From NCBI GenBank assembly GCA_035304385.1, contig DATGQD010000030.1, positions 42,416-106,415 of the forward strand: 64,000 nucleotides of DNA, given 5' to 3'. This document shows, one piece after another, positions 17,330 to 26,943 of this stretch (its first letter is position 1; every line of letters begins with the position of its first letter). The position numbers and the translations under genes were made by a program. A model generated the notes under the pieces. That model had not been told where the DNA came from. It did not search any database and saw only the letters and a program-made list of their open reading frames with translations. The DNA comes from ZC4RG29 sp035304385. GTDB taxonomy: Bacteria; Bacteroidota; Bacteroidia; Cytophagales; Cyclobacteriaceae.

Positions 17330-18586
17330 TTACCGGCGACGCGTGACAGCCACCAGTTCCTCCTTCCGGTAAAACCCGTCATCCAGCTTCTTTTTGAGGG
17401 CTGAGAACGCCGACAGCGTCTCCTCGACATCGTCCAGGGTATGCGCGGCCGTAGGAATGATACGGAACATGATAACATCCTTAGGCACAACGGGATAGAT
17501 CACAACGGAGCAGAAAATGTTGAAGTTCTCCCTGAGGTCCATTGCCATATTGGCAGCCTCACCTACCCCACCCTTGAAGAGCACCGGAGTTACGGGTGAT
17601 GTGGTGTCTCCCAGGTTAAATCCTCTTTCGCGCAGGCCGTCTTGCAAGGCCTTCACAATCTTCCACAAATTGTTTTTTAATTCAGGACGCGTGCGCAGAA
17701 GTTCCAATCGCTTCAAAGCACCCAGCACCATAGGCATCGGAAGGCTCTTCGCATAGATCTGTGAACGTACACTGTAGCGGAGGTACTTGATAATGCGTTC
17801 CTCACTGGCGACAAAAGCGCCAATGCCGGCCATCGACTTGGCGAAGGTAGAGAAGTAGATATCGACCTCATCCTGCACGCCCTGCTCTTCACCCGTACCT
17901 GCGCCGGTCTTACCCATGGTTCCGAAACCGTGGGCATCGTCTACAAATAACCGGAAGTTGTATTTCTTTTTTAATTCGACAACGCCTTTGAGGTCTCCCT
18001 GCTTGCCGGACATGCCGAACACGCCTTCAGTGATAACAAGTATGGCTCCACCGGTCTCTTCGACCAGCTTGGTGGCTCGCTGGAGTTGCTTCTCCAGGTT
18101 TTCCATGTTGTTGTGCACGTATACAAAGCGTTTGCCCATATGCAGACGCACGCCATCAATAATGCAGGCGTGGCATTCGGCGTCATATACGATCACATCC
18201 TTGCGGTCTACCAATGCATCGATGATAGACACCACACCCTGATAGCCGTAATTCAGCAGCATGCCGTCCTCTTTCGAAACGAAGGTCGCCAGCTCTCGCT
18301 CCAGCTTAACGTGATTGTCGGAATTGCCTGACATCATCCGCGCACCCATCGGCGACGCCATGCCGTAATCCTGTGCGCCCCTGGCATCCGCCTCACGCAC
18401 TTCCGGGTGATTGGCAAGGCCCAGATAGTTGTTAAGACTCCATACCAGAACCTCTCGGCCATTGAATTTCATCCGAGGGCCGATTTCACCCTCCAGCTTG
18501 GGAAAAAAGAAGTAATCATCGGGTAAATGAGAATATTTGGCCAATGGCCCGGCTTCCATGCGGAGCTTATCAAACAAATCTGCCAT
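17330..18586 (-). CDS. Alpha-oxoamine synthase (serine palmitoyltransferase / cysteate acyltransferase type)
   Basis: 418 residues of the PLP-dependent alpha-oxoamine synthase family. Seen: SLNNYLGLANHPEV, DAECHACIIDGVRLH (His stacking on PLP), FVDDAHGFGTMGKTG, and the Schiff-base lysine in STFAKSMAGIGAF. The family joins an amino acid to an acyl thioester. In Bacteroidota close relatives start sphingolipids (serine) or capnine-type sulfonolipids (cysteate), while others make 2-amino-3-ketobutyrate or KAPA. The sequence here does not tell which substrate is used. No bio or tdh genes are nearby, which favours a lipid role. Confidence 0.85.
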   Translation of the reverse strand: MADLFDKLRMEAGPLAKYSHLPDDYFFFPKLEGEIGPRMKFNGREVLVWSLNNYLGLANHPEVREADARGAQDYGMASPMGARMMSGNSDNHVKLERELATFVSKEDGMLLNYGYQGVVSIIDALVDRKDVIVYDAECHACIIDGVRLHMGKRFVYVHNNMENLEKQLQRATKLVEETGGAILVITEGVFGMSGKQGDLKGVVELKKKYNFRLFVDDAHGFGTMGKTGAGTGEEQGVQDEVDIYFSTFAKSMAGIGAFVASEERIIKYLRYSVRSQIYAKSLPMPMVLGALKRLELLRTRPELKNNLWKIVKALQDGLRERGFNLGDTTSPVTPVLFKGGVGEAANMAMDLRENFNIFCSVVIYPVVPKDVIMFRIIPTAAHTLDDVEETLSAFSALKKKLDDGFYRKEELVAVTRRR

Positions 18587-18613
18587 TTTTCCTGGAATTG
18601 GTTAACACGGGCG

Positions 18614-18620
18614 CAAAATA
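18614..18620 (-). promoter_or_regulatory. Candidate -7 element for the oxoamine synthase gene
   Basis: On the minus strand TATTTTG, a one-base-short form of TAnnTTTG, lies 27 bases upstream of the ATG at 18586. Confidence 0.35.
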
Positions 18621-18705
18621 GCGAAAAAGCGGCTACTATTCAGGTTCTTAACCCCACAACGTAAGTTCTGGCGCTGATTCGAATTAATCGTTACCATTGT
18701 CCTTT

Positions 18706-20211
18706 ATGATCGAAATACAGAAGATTCTCGTAGCCAATCGGGGGGAGATCGCCCTCCGCATTATGCGGTCAGCACGAGAAATGGGCCTCCAGACCGTCGC
18801 CGTCTACAGCGAGGCCGACCGTCTCAGTCCCCATGTCCGCTTCGCCGACGAGGCTTTTTGCGCGGGCCCACCACCCTCGAGCGAGTCTTATCTCCACATT
18901 GAGCGGGTCATTGAAATCGCGCTGCGCAGTGGCGCGCAGGCCATTCACCCCGGATATGGGTTTTTGTCCGAAAACGAACACTTTGCCCGACGCGTCGCCG
19001 ACGCCGGGCTCGTCTTCATCGGACCTTCCGCCAAGTCCATTGCCCTTATGGGTAATAAGCTGGCCGCGAAAAAAACGGCTGCCGACCATGGCGTTCCGCT
19101 CGTACCCGGCACAAAAGATCCGGTTTCCGACATTGCCGCCGGCCAACAAATTGCCCGCGACATAGGCTATCCCATTTTGCTCAAGGCCGCCGCCGGCGGA
19201 GGAGGAAAAGGGATGCGCATCGTGGAAAAGGAAGACGACTTCCCCGCGCAGATGGAACGCGCCGTGAGTGAGGCCGCATCTGCATTTGGCGATGGATCGG
19301 TGTTTATCGAGAAATACGTCTCCAAACCCAGGCATATCGAGTTTCAGGTGCTGGGTGATACTCACGGTAATGTCTTCCACCTTTTCGAACGCGAGTGCTC
19401 CATACAACGCCGCCATCAGAAAGTCATCGAAGAAGCGCCTTCGTCGGTGCTCACCCCTCAACTCAGGGCGGAAATGGGCGACGCAGCCGTAAGGATAGCC
19501 CGCGCCTGTGGCTATTACGGAGCGGGCACGATCGAGTTTCTTCTCGACGAAGACCACAGGTTCTATTTCCTGGAAATGAATACGCGCCTGCAAGTGGAGC
19601 ACCCCGTAACAGAAGCGGTTACCGGTTGGGATCTGGTCAAGCTTCAAATCGACATCGCCCGAGGCAAGCCACTTCCCTTCCAGCAGCATGAACTCATGCT
19701 GAAGGGGCATGCCATCGAAGCACGCGTATACGCAGAAGATCCCTATAACCAATTTCTTCCCGATACAGGCCAGCTTACGACATACCGTCCGCCGCAGGGG
19801 AACGGTGTACGCGTAGACGATGGCTTTGAAGAGGGAATGGAGGTCCCCGTGTACTACGATCCCATGATCGCCAAGTTGATCTGTCACGGCGCCACACGAG
19901 GTGAGGCCATCGCGAGGATGATCCGCGCGATCGATGAATACAGGATAGCCGGTGTTGAAACTACCCTCGGCTTTTGCAAGTTCGTAATGCAGCACGAAGC
20001 GTTCACCACCGGGAATTTTGATACCCATTTCGTAGAGAAACATTTTTCACCCGCACCTCTTCCCTCGAACGACAGGACGGAAGCCTTGCTCGCCGCCGCC
20101 CTCGCCCTCACACAACTCAGAGAAGACGACGGGGCTTCAGCACCCATAGCGATCTCCCACGGTTCGCCGCAACAGAAATGGAAGAGAAACCGGCAGATGC
20201 GCGACCGATGA
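18706..20211 (+). CDS. accC: Biotin carboxylase subunit of an acyl-CoA carboxylase
   Basis: About 501 residues from the ATG at 18706; a TTG three codons upstream is possible. The ATP-grasp fold is complete: KILVANRGEIALRIMRSARE, AAAGGGGKGMR, ERECSIQRRHQKVIEEAPS, and the EMNTRLQVEHPVTE block. It is about 50 residues longer than E. coli AccC, which is common for subunits of acetyl/propionyl-CoA carboxylases that have a separate biotin carrier. No biotin carrier or carboxyltransferase gene is in the window, so the partner and acyl-CoA substrate are unknown. It overlaps maf by 4 bases. Confidence 0.9.
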   Translation: MIEIQKILVANRGEIALRIMRSAREMGLQTVAVYSEADRLSPHVRFADEAFCAGPPPSSESYLHIERVIEIALRSGAQAIHPGYGFLSENEHFARRVADAGLVFIGPSAKSIALMGNKLAAKKTAADHGVPLVPGTKDPVSDIAAGQQIARDIGYPILLKAAAGGGGKGMRIVEKEDDFPAQMERAVSEAASAFGDGSVFIEKYVSKPRHIEFQVLGDTHGNVFHLFERECSIQRRHQKVIEEAPSSVLTPQLRAEMGDAAVRIARACGYYGAGTIEFLLDEDHRFYFLEMNTRLQVEHPVTEAVTGWDLVKLQIDIARGKPLPFQQHELMLKGHAIEARVYAEDPYNQFLPDTGQLTTYRPPQGNGVRVDDGFEEGMEVPVYYDPMIAKLICHGATRGEAIARMIRAIDEYRIAGVETTLGFCKFVMQHEAFTTGNFDTHFVEKHFSPAPLPSNDRTEALLAAALALTQLREDDGASAPIAISHGSPQQKWKRNRQMRDR

Positions 20212-20786
20212 AGATACAACCCGACCGCCCGCTGATACTGGCCTCAGGATCACCTCGAAGAAAGTTTCTCCTGGAACAGGCGGGCTATAAATTTACCGTA
20301 CGGCCATGCACAAGCGACGAGAACTTCGCTCCCGACATGCCGCCGGAAAAGGTAGCGTCGTTCCTGGCGGAAAAAAAAGCCTCATCCTTCCGTGAAAGCA
20401 TCGGCGATGAAATCATCATAACCGCCGACACGGTCGTTATCCTCGATGGCGCGATCCTCAACAAACCTGTCGACGGCGACGACGCCGTTCGCATGCTGGA
20501 GATGCTTTCGGGTCGTACCCATACCGTAATGACGGGCGTCTGCATTCTCTCGCGCGAAAAGGAACGCATATTCGACGATACTACCCAGGTTACCTTCAGA
20601 CATCTTACGCGGGCAGAAATTGAATACTACGTCCGGCATTATCAACCGCTCGACAAGGCGGGCGCGTACGGCGCACAAGACTGGATCGGACTCACCGGCG
20701 TCGAGAAAATTTCAGGATCGTACTTCAATGTGATGGGCCTTCCCGTACACCGTGTCTACGAGAACCTGCTTGCGTGGATAGAATGA
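20208..20786 (+). CDS. maf: Maf-family nucleotide pyrophosphatase
   Basis: 192 residues from the ATG at 20208, which overlaps the accC stop as ATGA; an upstream in-frame ATG at 20178 lies deeper inside accC. The family motif ASGSPRRKFLLEQAG is at the N-terminus, and ITADTVVILDG supplies the catalytic acidic residue. YGAQDWIGLTGVEKISGSYFNVMGLP is the conserved C-terminal block. Maf proteins hydrolyse non-canonical or canonical NTPs (dTTP/UTP type) as house-cleaning enzymes. Confidence 0.93.
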   Translation: MKIQPDRPLILASGSPRRKFLLEQAGYKFTVRPCTSDENFAPDMPPEKVASFLAEKKASSFRESIGDEIIITADTVVILDGAILNKPVDGDDAVRMLEMLSGRTHTVMTGVCILSREKERIFDDTTQVTFRHLTRAEIEYYVRHYQPLDKAGAYGAQDWIGLTGVEKISGSYFNVMGLPVHRVYENLLAWIE

Positions 20787-20790
20787 AAAA

Positions 20791-21621
20791 TTATATGGCC
20801 GAGTGGCGCTCCCGCACATCAGCGGTGCCCGTCTTGGAAATCCCATTGACAGCCCAGGCGCCGGTTTGAAGACGCGTCCGGTTTTTGTCTGCCTTCTTCT
20901 CGTGACCATTGCGTTTGGTGCGTTGTCCTTCCTGACAAAGACATATAGCTTCGTGCCGTACAGAGATGCCGTTCACACCACGTTTGACAAGACGTTCGCC
21001 GAAGTCGAGGTCATATTCGTGCAACAAAAGATCTTCGTTGAACCCGTTAATGGAAAGGATGTCGTCGCGCCACGCCGATGCGTTCGCGCCGTACCAGGGA
21101 ATGGTAGATGAAAACTTTTCGAACAGCCGGTCGAGTAATCGTTGGTTGGTCATACCGATCAACTTGCCCGGTTGCAGACCGTTGTAATACAGCCATCGCC
21201 AGTTGAACGCAAACAGCGTTGCAATGTCTTCCTTAGTGATCGCGCGCGCTACTTTGTGCGGCACGCTGAAATAGCCACCGGAAAGAAAGTGTTGCTTCCG
21301 GGCGCGCTTCATGTGCATCTCCACGAGGTCATTGCGCGGAATACAATGATCATTGGAGAAGATGAGATAATCCGAATTTGTCGAAGCGATGGCGCGGTTC
21401 AGCATTGCGACTTCGCTACGGCCATTGGTGTCGTGAAGATGTCGCAGGTTCAGTACGCCGCGTTCTGTAGCGTCCTTTATCAAGGCGGCCGTGTCAGGGT
21501 CATGCCCTTCCTCCGCAATGATCACCTCAAAATTGTTAAAAGTCTGGTACTCGAAACCCCACAAACATTTTTGGAGTAGACTGGGTGAACTGCTTGTACT
21601 TATGATGACCGATACCTTCAT
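20791..21621 (-). CDS. Family 2 glycosyltransferase
   Basis: 276 residues. The GT-A core is clear: VSVIISTSSSPSLLQKCLWGF, FEVIIAEEG, and the DxD-like position YLIFSNDHCIPR. WYGANASAWRDDILSINGFNEDLLLHEYDLDFGERL follows, with the usual acceptor-site acidic residues. The last 50 or so residues (from CLCQEGQRTKRN) are unusually basic and do not match the family as I know it. It ends 5 bases from maf on the opposite strand. The likely role is transfer of a sugar to lipopolysaccharide or another surface glycan. Confidence 0.82.
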   Translation of the reverse strand: MKVSVIISTSSSPSLLQKCLWGFEYQTFNNFEVIIAEEGHDPDTAALIKDATERGVLNLRHLHDTNGRSEVAMLNRAIASTNSDYLIFSNDHCIPRNDLVEMHMKRARKQHFLSGGYFSVPHKVARAITKEDIATLFAFNWRWLYYNGLQPGKLIGMTNQRLLDRLFEKFSSTIPWYGANASAWRDDILSINGFNEDLLLHEYDLDFGERLVKRGVNGISVRHEAICLCQEGQRTKRNGHEKKADKNRTRLQTGAWAVNGISKTGTADVRERHSAI

Positions 21622-21802
21622 CTGACTAACAACCTATGGCACAGCGCCGGAACGAGACCTACCCTTCAGCTGGCATACCAGTACCGCCCAGAAGTTCGGA
21701 GAAGCCTAAATTTAGTAAAATTTGCCACGGATGCCGAGAAATGACCATCCGGATTTTCCACAGATCGGCCTAGCAGAAGGTGAGTGGTCCTGTATGCGCG
21801 TT

Positions 21803-22609
21803 TTACGCGTCTGTACGTGAAGGCCTTGGGATCGAGCCCGCCGCCGGCTTCTCTCTGCGAAGCTTACGGAACACTACATACCGGGTGTAGCGCTCCCAGG
21901 CGGCGATGGCGGCCAGGAGAAACCCGCGATGCCCGTCCAGGAACCCCAGTTTAAGAAAATAGCTACGTATAAACAGGGATGCCGGTTTGATGGCGGCATG
22001 GTATATCCACAGCTTTGTTTTCCGCTGCTCATAGTCGGCCCGGGCCACCAATTGGGCATAGTGCCACGACTTAGCAACATAGTCGCGCACAGTAGGTGAC
22101 GCGTAGTGAAGGAGATCACCTTTCAATCGAACAATGCGAGTGGGGCTATTGAATGCAAGCTTCTCATGGATGGCACCCACCCATTGCCCTTCATTCTTCC
22201 GGAATATCCGCACCTTCCGATCCGGATACCAGTCGCCATGACGTATCCATCCCCCGAAATATTGGTTCAGACGGTTCATGGAATACGCGGTGCCTGCGGG
22301 TGCATTGTGGCGCAGCGCGCGTATAGATTCAGCGAGTTCGGGAGACAACGCTTCGTCGGCATCGAGCGACACGATGAGATCGCCGGATGCCAGTCCATTG
22401 GCATGGTTCTTTGCCTCAGAGTAGCCTTCCCACTCGCGCTGCAGGAAGGTGACACCGGCTGCACGACAGATATCGGCTGTTCTGTCGGAGGAGTACGCAT
22501 CCAGTACGATGATCTCATCACAAACGTCGACAAGCGATTCCAGGCATCGCCCGATGTCGCGCTCCTCATTCAAAGAGATGATCACCGCCGAGAGTTTGTT
22601 TATCGCCAT
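21803..22609 (-). CDS. Family 2 glycosyltransferase, LPS core type (WaaE/KdtX-like)
   Basis: About 268 residues from the ATG at 22609; an upstream in-frame ATG at 22642 adds non-family residues. SAVIISLNEERDIGRCLESL and DEIIVLDAYSSDRTADIC open the GT-A fold, VSLDADEALSPEL contains the DxD motif, and GGWIRHGDWYPDRKVRIFRK is typical of WaaE/LpsA-like glucosyltransferases. A C-terminal amphipathic segment (KPASLFIRSYFLKLGFLDGHRGF) suggests membrane association. It acts in lipopolysaccharide core assembly at the inner membrane. The second GT2 gene lies 181 bases downstream. Confidence 0.86.
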   Translation of the reverse strand: MAINKLSAVIISLNEERDIGRCLESLVDVCDEIIVLDAYSSDRTADICRAAGVTFLQREWEGYSEAKNHANGLASGDLIVSLDADEALSPELAESIRALRHNAPAGTAYSMNRLNQYFGGWIRHGDWYPDRKVRIFRKNEGQWVGAIHEKLAFNSPTRIVRLKGDLLHYASPTVRDYVAKSWHYAQLVARADYEQRKTKLWIYHAAIKPASLFIRSYFLKLGFLDGHRGFLLAAIAAWERYTRYVVFRKLRREKPAAGSIPRPSRTDA

Positions 22610-22876
22610 GCTGGTATTCTGCCAATTAAACGCATGCCCCATGCGCTATGGTATACACCTCGCACTCGGATAGAATCCCTGATACGCCAAAACAAATGCC
22701 GGCACCTCGCCGGCCGGCGCTGCTGACGCACATACTGCCTTGTATCCCTGGATTAAATCTTTGAACCACGTCGAGGTGGCGACATGCAACGCCGCGCAAC
22801 GCCTCGCGACATCGGGCATGCCCCCATCTTTTCGGGTAAAGCTAAAGAAAAAGTGGTGTCAACGCGGAATAGGTGC

Positions 22877-24232
22877 CTATTTCTTTTGCCCGGACTTGGT
22901 GGCTGATCGGATTCTGTCGCCATCTTTCAGACGTTTCGACACCACCAAAAAAGGACCGGTCACCACCTCGACGGTATCTGAGATGCCAGACAGGATCTCG
23001 ATATTGTCGTAATCGCTAATGCCGGTTTTGACCTCCATCATCCGAGCTACGCCATTGTCGTTCACAAACAAAACGACCTTGTCTTCGCGGCGCGGCATCG
23101 GGCTGCCCGATTGATTGCTCACTTGCTGAGGATCGCCGTCCTCCTGCTGTCCCATCTCCGCGGGGTTACGCGTGGTGACCGACGCAAGCGGCACGGCGAG
23201 AACATTCTCTTTCCGTGTAGTGAGTATCTCCACGCTGGCGGTCATCCCCGGACGGAACGGATAGGTATTACCTTCGTCAATCAGATCCTGGTACGACGAC
23301 TTCAGGATGAGGATCCGCACTTCGAACTCCGTGATCGCGTCCGTCGTGGTTTTTTCATTGGCTGTATTGGCGATCAACGTTACGATGCCCTTGAATATTT
23401 TTTCCTGCGCACTGTAGGCGTCGACATCGATCAGCGCTGTGTCTCCCACATGTACACGAACAATGTCGTTCTCATTAACATCCACCCGCACCTCCATAAC
23501 ATTGAGGTCGGCAATGCGCATCATCTCGGTACCGGCCATAGTCTGCGTTCCAACGACACGCTCGCCTTTCTTCACATCGAGCTTAGATACAATGCCGGTC
23601 ATGGGCGCCACCACATTGGTGAGCTGTACGTTTTCCCTGGCTTCCCGAACGGATGCCTCGCTGCTCCGCACGATGTAGCGCGCGGCCTCAACAGACTGGC
23701 GTGCCGACTTCAACTCGTTTTCAGCTACCTTATAGGTCTGCTGCGCGAGTTGCCATTCGGCCTCGGAGATAACCTTTTCTTCATACAGTTTCTTTTGGCG
23801 TTCAAAGTCTTGTTCGGCCCGCATAAACGTCGCCTGGGCAGCGGCGAGCGAGGCCTCAGAAGACACCAGGTTGGCACGTTGTTGGTTCAGGGCCGCTTCG
23901 GCACGCTCTAATTGGGAGAGCCAGATGTCAGGCCGGATCTTGACCAGCAGCTGACCCTGCTGTACAGAGTCGCCTTCTTCGATTAACAGCTCTCTGATTT
24001 CCCCCGACACTTCCGGAGCAAGTCTTACTTCGGTGACCGGCTGCACAGAACCGGAAGCGCTTACCTTCTCCGTTATCGTTTTGTAGCTTACCTTAGCAAT
24101 CTCCACCTCCATTTCCGAGGGTTTGCCAATCCAACCCATCGATCTTCCGATAGCCAACACAATAATGATGAAGACCGCGCCGGCGATAAGCCAGTACAGG
24201 AGTTTGTTTGATTTTTTTCTTTGCTTTGCCAT
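22877..24232 (-). CDS. Efflux periplasmic adaptor subunit (HlyD/RND type)
   Basis: 451 residues. One N-terminal membrane anchor (KLLYWLIAGAVFIIIVLAIG) is followed by the adaptor domains: SASGSVQPVTEVRLAPEVSGEIREL (first lipoyl half), a long coiled-coil hairpin at about 95-205 rich in Ala/Glu, VVAPMTGIVSKLDVKKGE (second lipoyl half), then beta-barrel and membrane-proximal domains. It lies 10 bases downstream of the TolC gene. No RND or ABC permease gene is adjacent, so the pump it serves must be encoded elsewhere. Confidence 0.9.
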   Translation of the reverse strand: MAKQRKKSNKLLYWLIAGAVFIIIVLAIGRSMGWIGKPSEMEVEIAKVSYKTITEKVSASGSVQPVTEVRLAPEVSGEIRELLIEEGDSVQQGQLLVKIRPDIWLSQLERAEAALNQQRANLVSSEASLAAAQATFMRAEQDFERQKKLYEEKVISEAEWQLAQQTYKVAENELKSARQSVEAARYIVRSSEASVREARENVQLTNVVAPMTGIVSKLDVKKGERVVGTQTMAGTEMMRIADLNVMEVRVDVNENDIVRVHVGDTALIDVDAYSAQEKIFKGIVTLIANTANEKTTTDAITEFEVRILILKSSYQDLIDEGNTYPFRPGMTASVEILTTRKENVLAVPLASVTTRNPAEMGQQEDGDPQQVSNQSGSPMPRREDKVVLFVNDNGVARMMEVKTGISDYDNIEILSGISDTVEVVTGPFLVVSKRLKDGDRIRSATKSGQKK

Positions 24233-24242
24233 GGATCAGGTA

Positions 24243-25709
24243 TTAGAAATCGACGGGTTTATTCTGATAGAAATCGAGAATCTTCTTTCGGAACACAAAG
24301 TTGTATTTTGCCCGGGACAGGTCGCTTCGCGCCTGAAAGAGCTGGCTTTCTGCAACCTGGTATTCAAAATAGTTTGATGCGCCGCTGTTGTACCTCGCCT
24401 GAATGGATCGGAAGGCTTCCTCGCGGGCGGCAACCTGTTGCTGCGCCGACTGATATGTCTTTGAGGCGGCAATTGCATCGTTGTAGGCGGTCTCCACCTC
24501 TTGCCGCAGCAGATTCCGGACGTCGGTGCGGTTCAACTCAGCCTGATTACGGGCAATCACTGACCGTTGGTAGGCGGAACGCGCCTGCATGCCATTAAAT
24601 ACCGGAATAGAAAGACTCAAATTTAGTGAGCGAAAGAGATTGTCTTTGAACTGCTGACTCCGACCATAACTGTCTTCTATCACACCCGGGGTCTCAAACG
24701 AATTCATCAGTACCCGCTGACCAGTTCCTTCAACAAACCCTATCTCTTCAACTACGGGAATCGGGTCATCTCCACTGGGAACAAAGTGAGGACCATCCGA
24801 CGCGCTGGAGTAGTTGGTTGTTACCGAACCAAACAGGCTCAGTCGTGGATACAGGTTGCCACGCGCCGCCTTAATGCCGTGCTCCCAGCTTTCCACCCGC
24901 AGATCGGCAGCCCTGATCTCGGGCATCACCCGCAGCGCTGCCTGAAACACTTCATCGCGCGTTACATCCAGCAGCAGGTCTTCCACCGTCAACTCGGGAA
25001 TTTCAACGTCGAGTTCCGCCGTCGCAGGGAGTTGCATCGCCTGCTTAAGCTGCAGGATAGAGAGCGCGAGCGCATTCTCCTGGTTCACGACGTTGAGTTC
25101 GTTGGAGGCAACTTCGGCTTCCAGGTTGAGGCGGTCGGACATAGGCAGTGCGCCTAACTCGACCTGTACACGCGTGCGCTGAAGCTGCGCTTCACTGGAA
25201 CTCAATTGAAGTTTGGCATTGTCCAACAGTTCTTTATTGAATACCACATTGACAAACAATGTGACTACGTTAATAATGACGTCGTTCCGCGCTTTCTCCA
25301 GATCGGCTTCGGAAGCATCGAGGTTGTAGCGGTTCTGTTTGATTTCATTCTGAATGCGGAGACCATTGAAGAGCGTAACGTTACTTTGAGCGGCCAGCTG
25401 ATTGGACCGGATTTCCTGGGTAGTAAACAGGTTGGTCACGGGGTTGATAGAACGGCCCCAGTTCAGGCCGTATGAGGCTGAACCGTTTAGGGTCGGTATC
25501 ATCGACCAGCGCGCCAGGTTATAGTCGATCCGGCTGACTTCAACGTCCAGCTCGCTACGCTGCACCATCACGCTTGCTTCCAGGGCGTAGTCGACACATT
25601 CGCGAAGTGTCCACACCCTGGTGTCCGGAATGGTATCGGTTTGCGCCGCGAGGCGCCCGAAGGCCAGGGTGAAAATCAGTAACAAGGACAGGGTAACGCG
25701 TTGTTTCAT
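24243..25709 (-). CDS. TolC-family outer-membrane efflux channel
   Basis: About 488 residues from the ATG at 25709, which gives the signal peptide MKQRVTLSLLLIFTLAFGRLAAQ; an ATG 10 codons upstream is less likely. WTLRECVDYALE is the standard start of a mature TolC protein. Two long helical repeats follow (QNRYNLDASEADLEKARND; SVIARNQAELNRTDVRNLLRQEVETAYNDA). It forms a trimeric outer-membrane and periplasmic tunnel. It is the first gene of an operon with the adaptor. A 16-base palindrome at 25793-25808 lies upstream. Confidence 0.93.
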   Translation of the reverse strand: MKQRVTLSLLLIFTLAFGRLAAQTDTIPDTRVWTLRECVDYALEASVMVQRSELDVEVSRIDYNLARWSMIPTLNGSASYGLNWGRSINPVTNLFTTQEIRSNQLAAQSNVTLFNGLRIQNEIKQNRYNLDASEADLEKARNDVIINVVTLFVNVVFNKELLDNAKLQLSSSEAQLQRTRVQVELGALPMSDRLNLEAEVASNELNVVNQENALALSILQLKQAMQLPATAELDVEIPELTVEDLLLDVTRDEVFQAALRVMPEIRAADLRVESWEHGIKAARGNLYPRLSLFGSVTTNYSSASDGPHFVPSGDDPIPVVEEIGFVEGTGQRVLMNSFETPGVIEDSYGRSQQFKDNLFRSLNLSLSIPVFNGMQARSAYQRSVIARNQAELNRTDVRNLLRQEVETAYNDAIAASKTYQSAQQQVAAREEAFRSIQARYNSGASNYFEYQVAESQLFQARSDLSRAKYNFVFRKKILDFYQNKPVDF

Positions 25710-25792
25710 GGTGTGGTCAAAGGTCAATGTCAGGTACAAAAGTCACCGTTCGCACCCACTTTACGCTCCTGAGGTAGTTGGGGGTAAGAGGG

Positions 25793-25808
25793 TTGGATCC
25801 TGATCCAA
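25793..25808. promoter_or_regulatory. Palindrome upstream of the efflux operon
   Basis: TTGGATC, a 2-base spacer, then GATCCAA: a perfect 7-bp inverted repeat 84 bases before the TolC start. The size and symmetry suit a dimeric repressor such as TetR or MarR, but no regulator gene is adjacent. Confidence 0.3.
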
Positions 25809-25983
25809 TGGGGACCGTGTGAAGAGAAGACGGACCGACGATAACATGTCCGATCGATTCAAAAACACGGGTTCGGTTAACCATATGGGATCAGTAATGG
25901 TACGCAATATGTCGCATGAAAGTTGAAATGTTACAGGAAGAGATGGATTAAAAGCCCAAAAGGCCTTATTGCCATGCGTCGTT

Positions 25984-26778
25984 TTATACGGCAATCGGCG
26001 CCTTAATCGAAGGATGCGACTGGTATCCATGCACCGCGATGTCGTCGGGCGTATAGTCGAAAAGAGATCCCGGCTTCCTGCGCAGCTCCAGTTCCGGAAG
26101 CGGAAGTGGCTCCCGGGTCAATTGCAGACGTGCCTGCTCCAGATGGTTGAGATAGAGGTGAACGTCGCCACCCGTCCAGACGAATTCGCCCGGGCTGAGG
26201 TCACACTGGTGCGCCACCATATGGGTGAGCAGCGCGTATGAAGCGATGTTGAACGGAACACCGAGGAAATAATCGGCGCTGCGTTGATACAGCTGGCAGG
26301 AAAGCTTCCCGTCCGCCACATAAAACTGGAACAAGGCATGACAGGGCGGCAACGCCATCTTGTCGACTTCCGCGGGATTCCAGGCCGTAACAATGTGCCT
26401 GCGTGAGTCGGGGTTCCTTTTAATCTGATCTACAATGCGGGCAATCTGGTCGATCGACTGTCCGTTCGGTGCGGGCCAGCTTCGCCACTGGTAACCGTAA
26501 ACCGGGCCCAGGTCGCCCTTTTCGTCCGCCCATTCATCCCAGATGGTCACGCCATGCTCATGAAGGTACGCAATGTTGGTGTCGCCCCTCAAAAACCACA
26601 ACAACTCAACGATAATGGAACGCAGGTGCAACCGCTTGGTGGTCACAAGGGGGAACCCTTCGGCCAGGTCGAAACGCATCTGTCGTCCAAAGACCGACAA
26701 GGTGCCCGTCCCTGTGCGGTCTTCCTTTTTGGTCCCGTCATCCAGGATATCCCGCATCAGATCGAGGTATTGTCGCAT
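25984..26778 (-). CDS. thyA: Thymidylate synthase
   Basis: 264 residues, the same length as E. coli ThyA. It starts MRQYLDLMRDILDDGTKKEDRTGTGTLSVFG. The catalytic cysteine is in LPPCHALFQFYV near residue 146, preceded by RRHIVTAWNP. DVHLYLNHLEQ and the C-terminal IKAPIAV complete the family pattern. It makes dTMP from dUMP with methylene-tetrahydrofolate. dCMP deaminase at 51007 works in the same pathway but is distant. Confidence 0.98.
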   Translation of the reverse strand: MRQYLDLMRDILDDGTKKEDRTGTGTLSVFGRQMRFDLAEGFPLVTTKRLHLRSIIVELLWFLRGDTNIAYLHEHGVTIWDEWADEKGDLGPVYGYQWRSWPAPNGQSIDQIARIVDQIKRNPDSRRHIVTAWNPAEVDKMALPPCHALFQFYVADGKLSCQLYQRSADYFLGVPFNIASYALLTHMVAHQCDLSPGEFVWTGGDVHLYLNHLEQARLQLTREPLPLPELELRRKPGSLFDYTPDDIAVHGYQSHPSIKAPIAV

Positions 26779-26943
26779 AATTCAGCTTTGGCCTGCAAAG
26801 AAAATAAGATAAGAGGGATTCTCAACCAAAACGAGGAAAAAAGCCCCGGGATGCCTTCAAGCGGGAAAAAATGTCGGGTCTGCCAGGGCGATGGGAATTC
26901 CAGCCCGGATTCCCTATTTTGCGTTTATGCGTAAATTGGTAAA

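Noticed and set aside
18769..20043. A 424-codon minus-strand reading frame opposite biotin carboxylase
   Set aside because: It is an antisense shadow of a clear ATP-grasp enzyme, with Cys/His-rich nonsense composition.
20803..21111. A plus-strand reading frame opposite the GT2 gene
   Set aside because: The minus strand carries a clear GT-A glycosyltransferase over the same bases.
22610..22876. A gene or RNA in the 267-base gap between the GT2 and adaptor genes
   Set aside because: Only short reading frames without family resemblance and no strong hairpin were seen.
25761..26030. An 89-codon minus-strand reading frame between thyA and the TolC gene
   Set aside because: It overlaps the end of thyA, has no good start context and resembles nothing.
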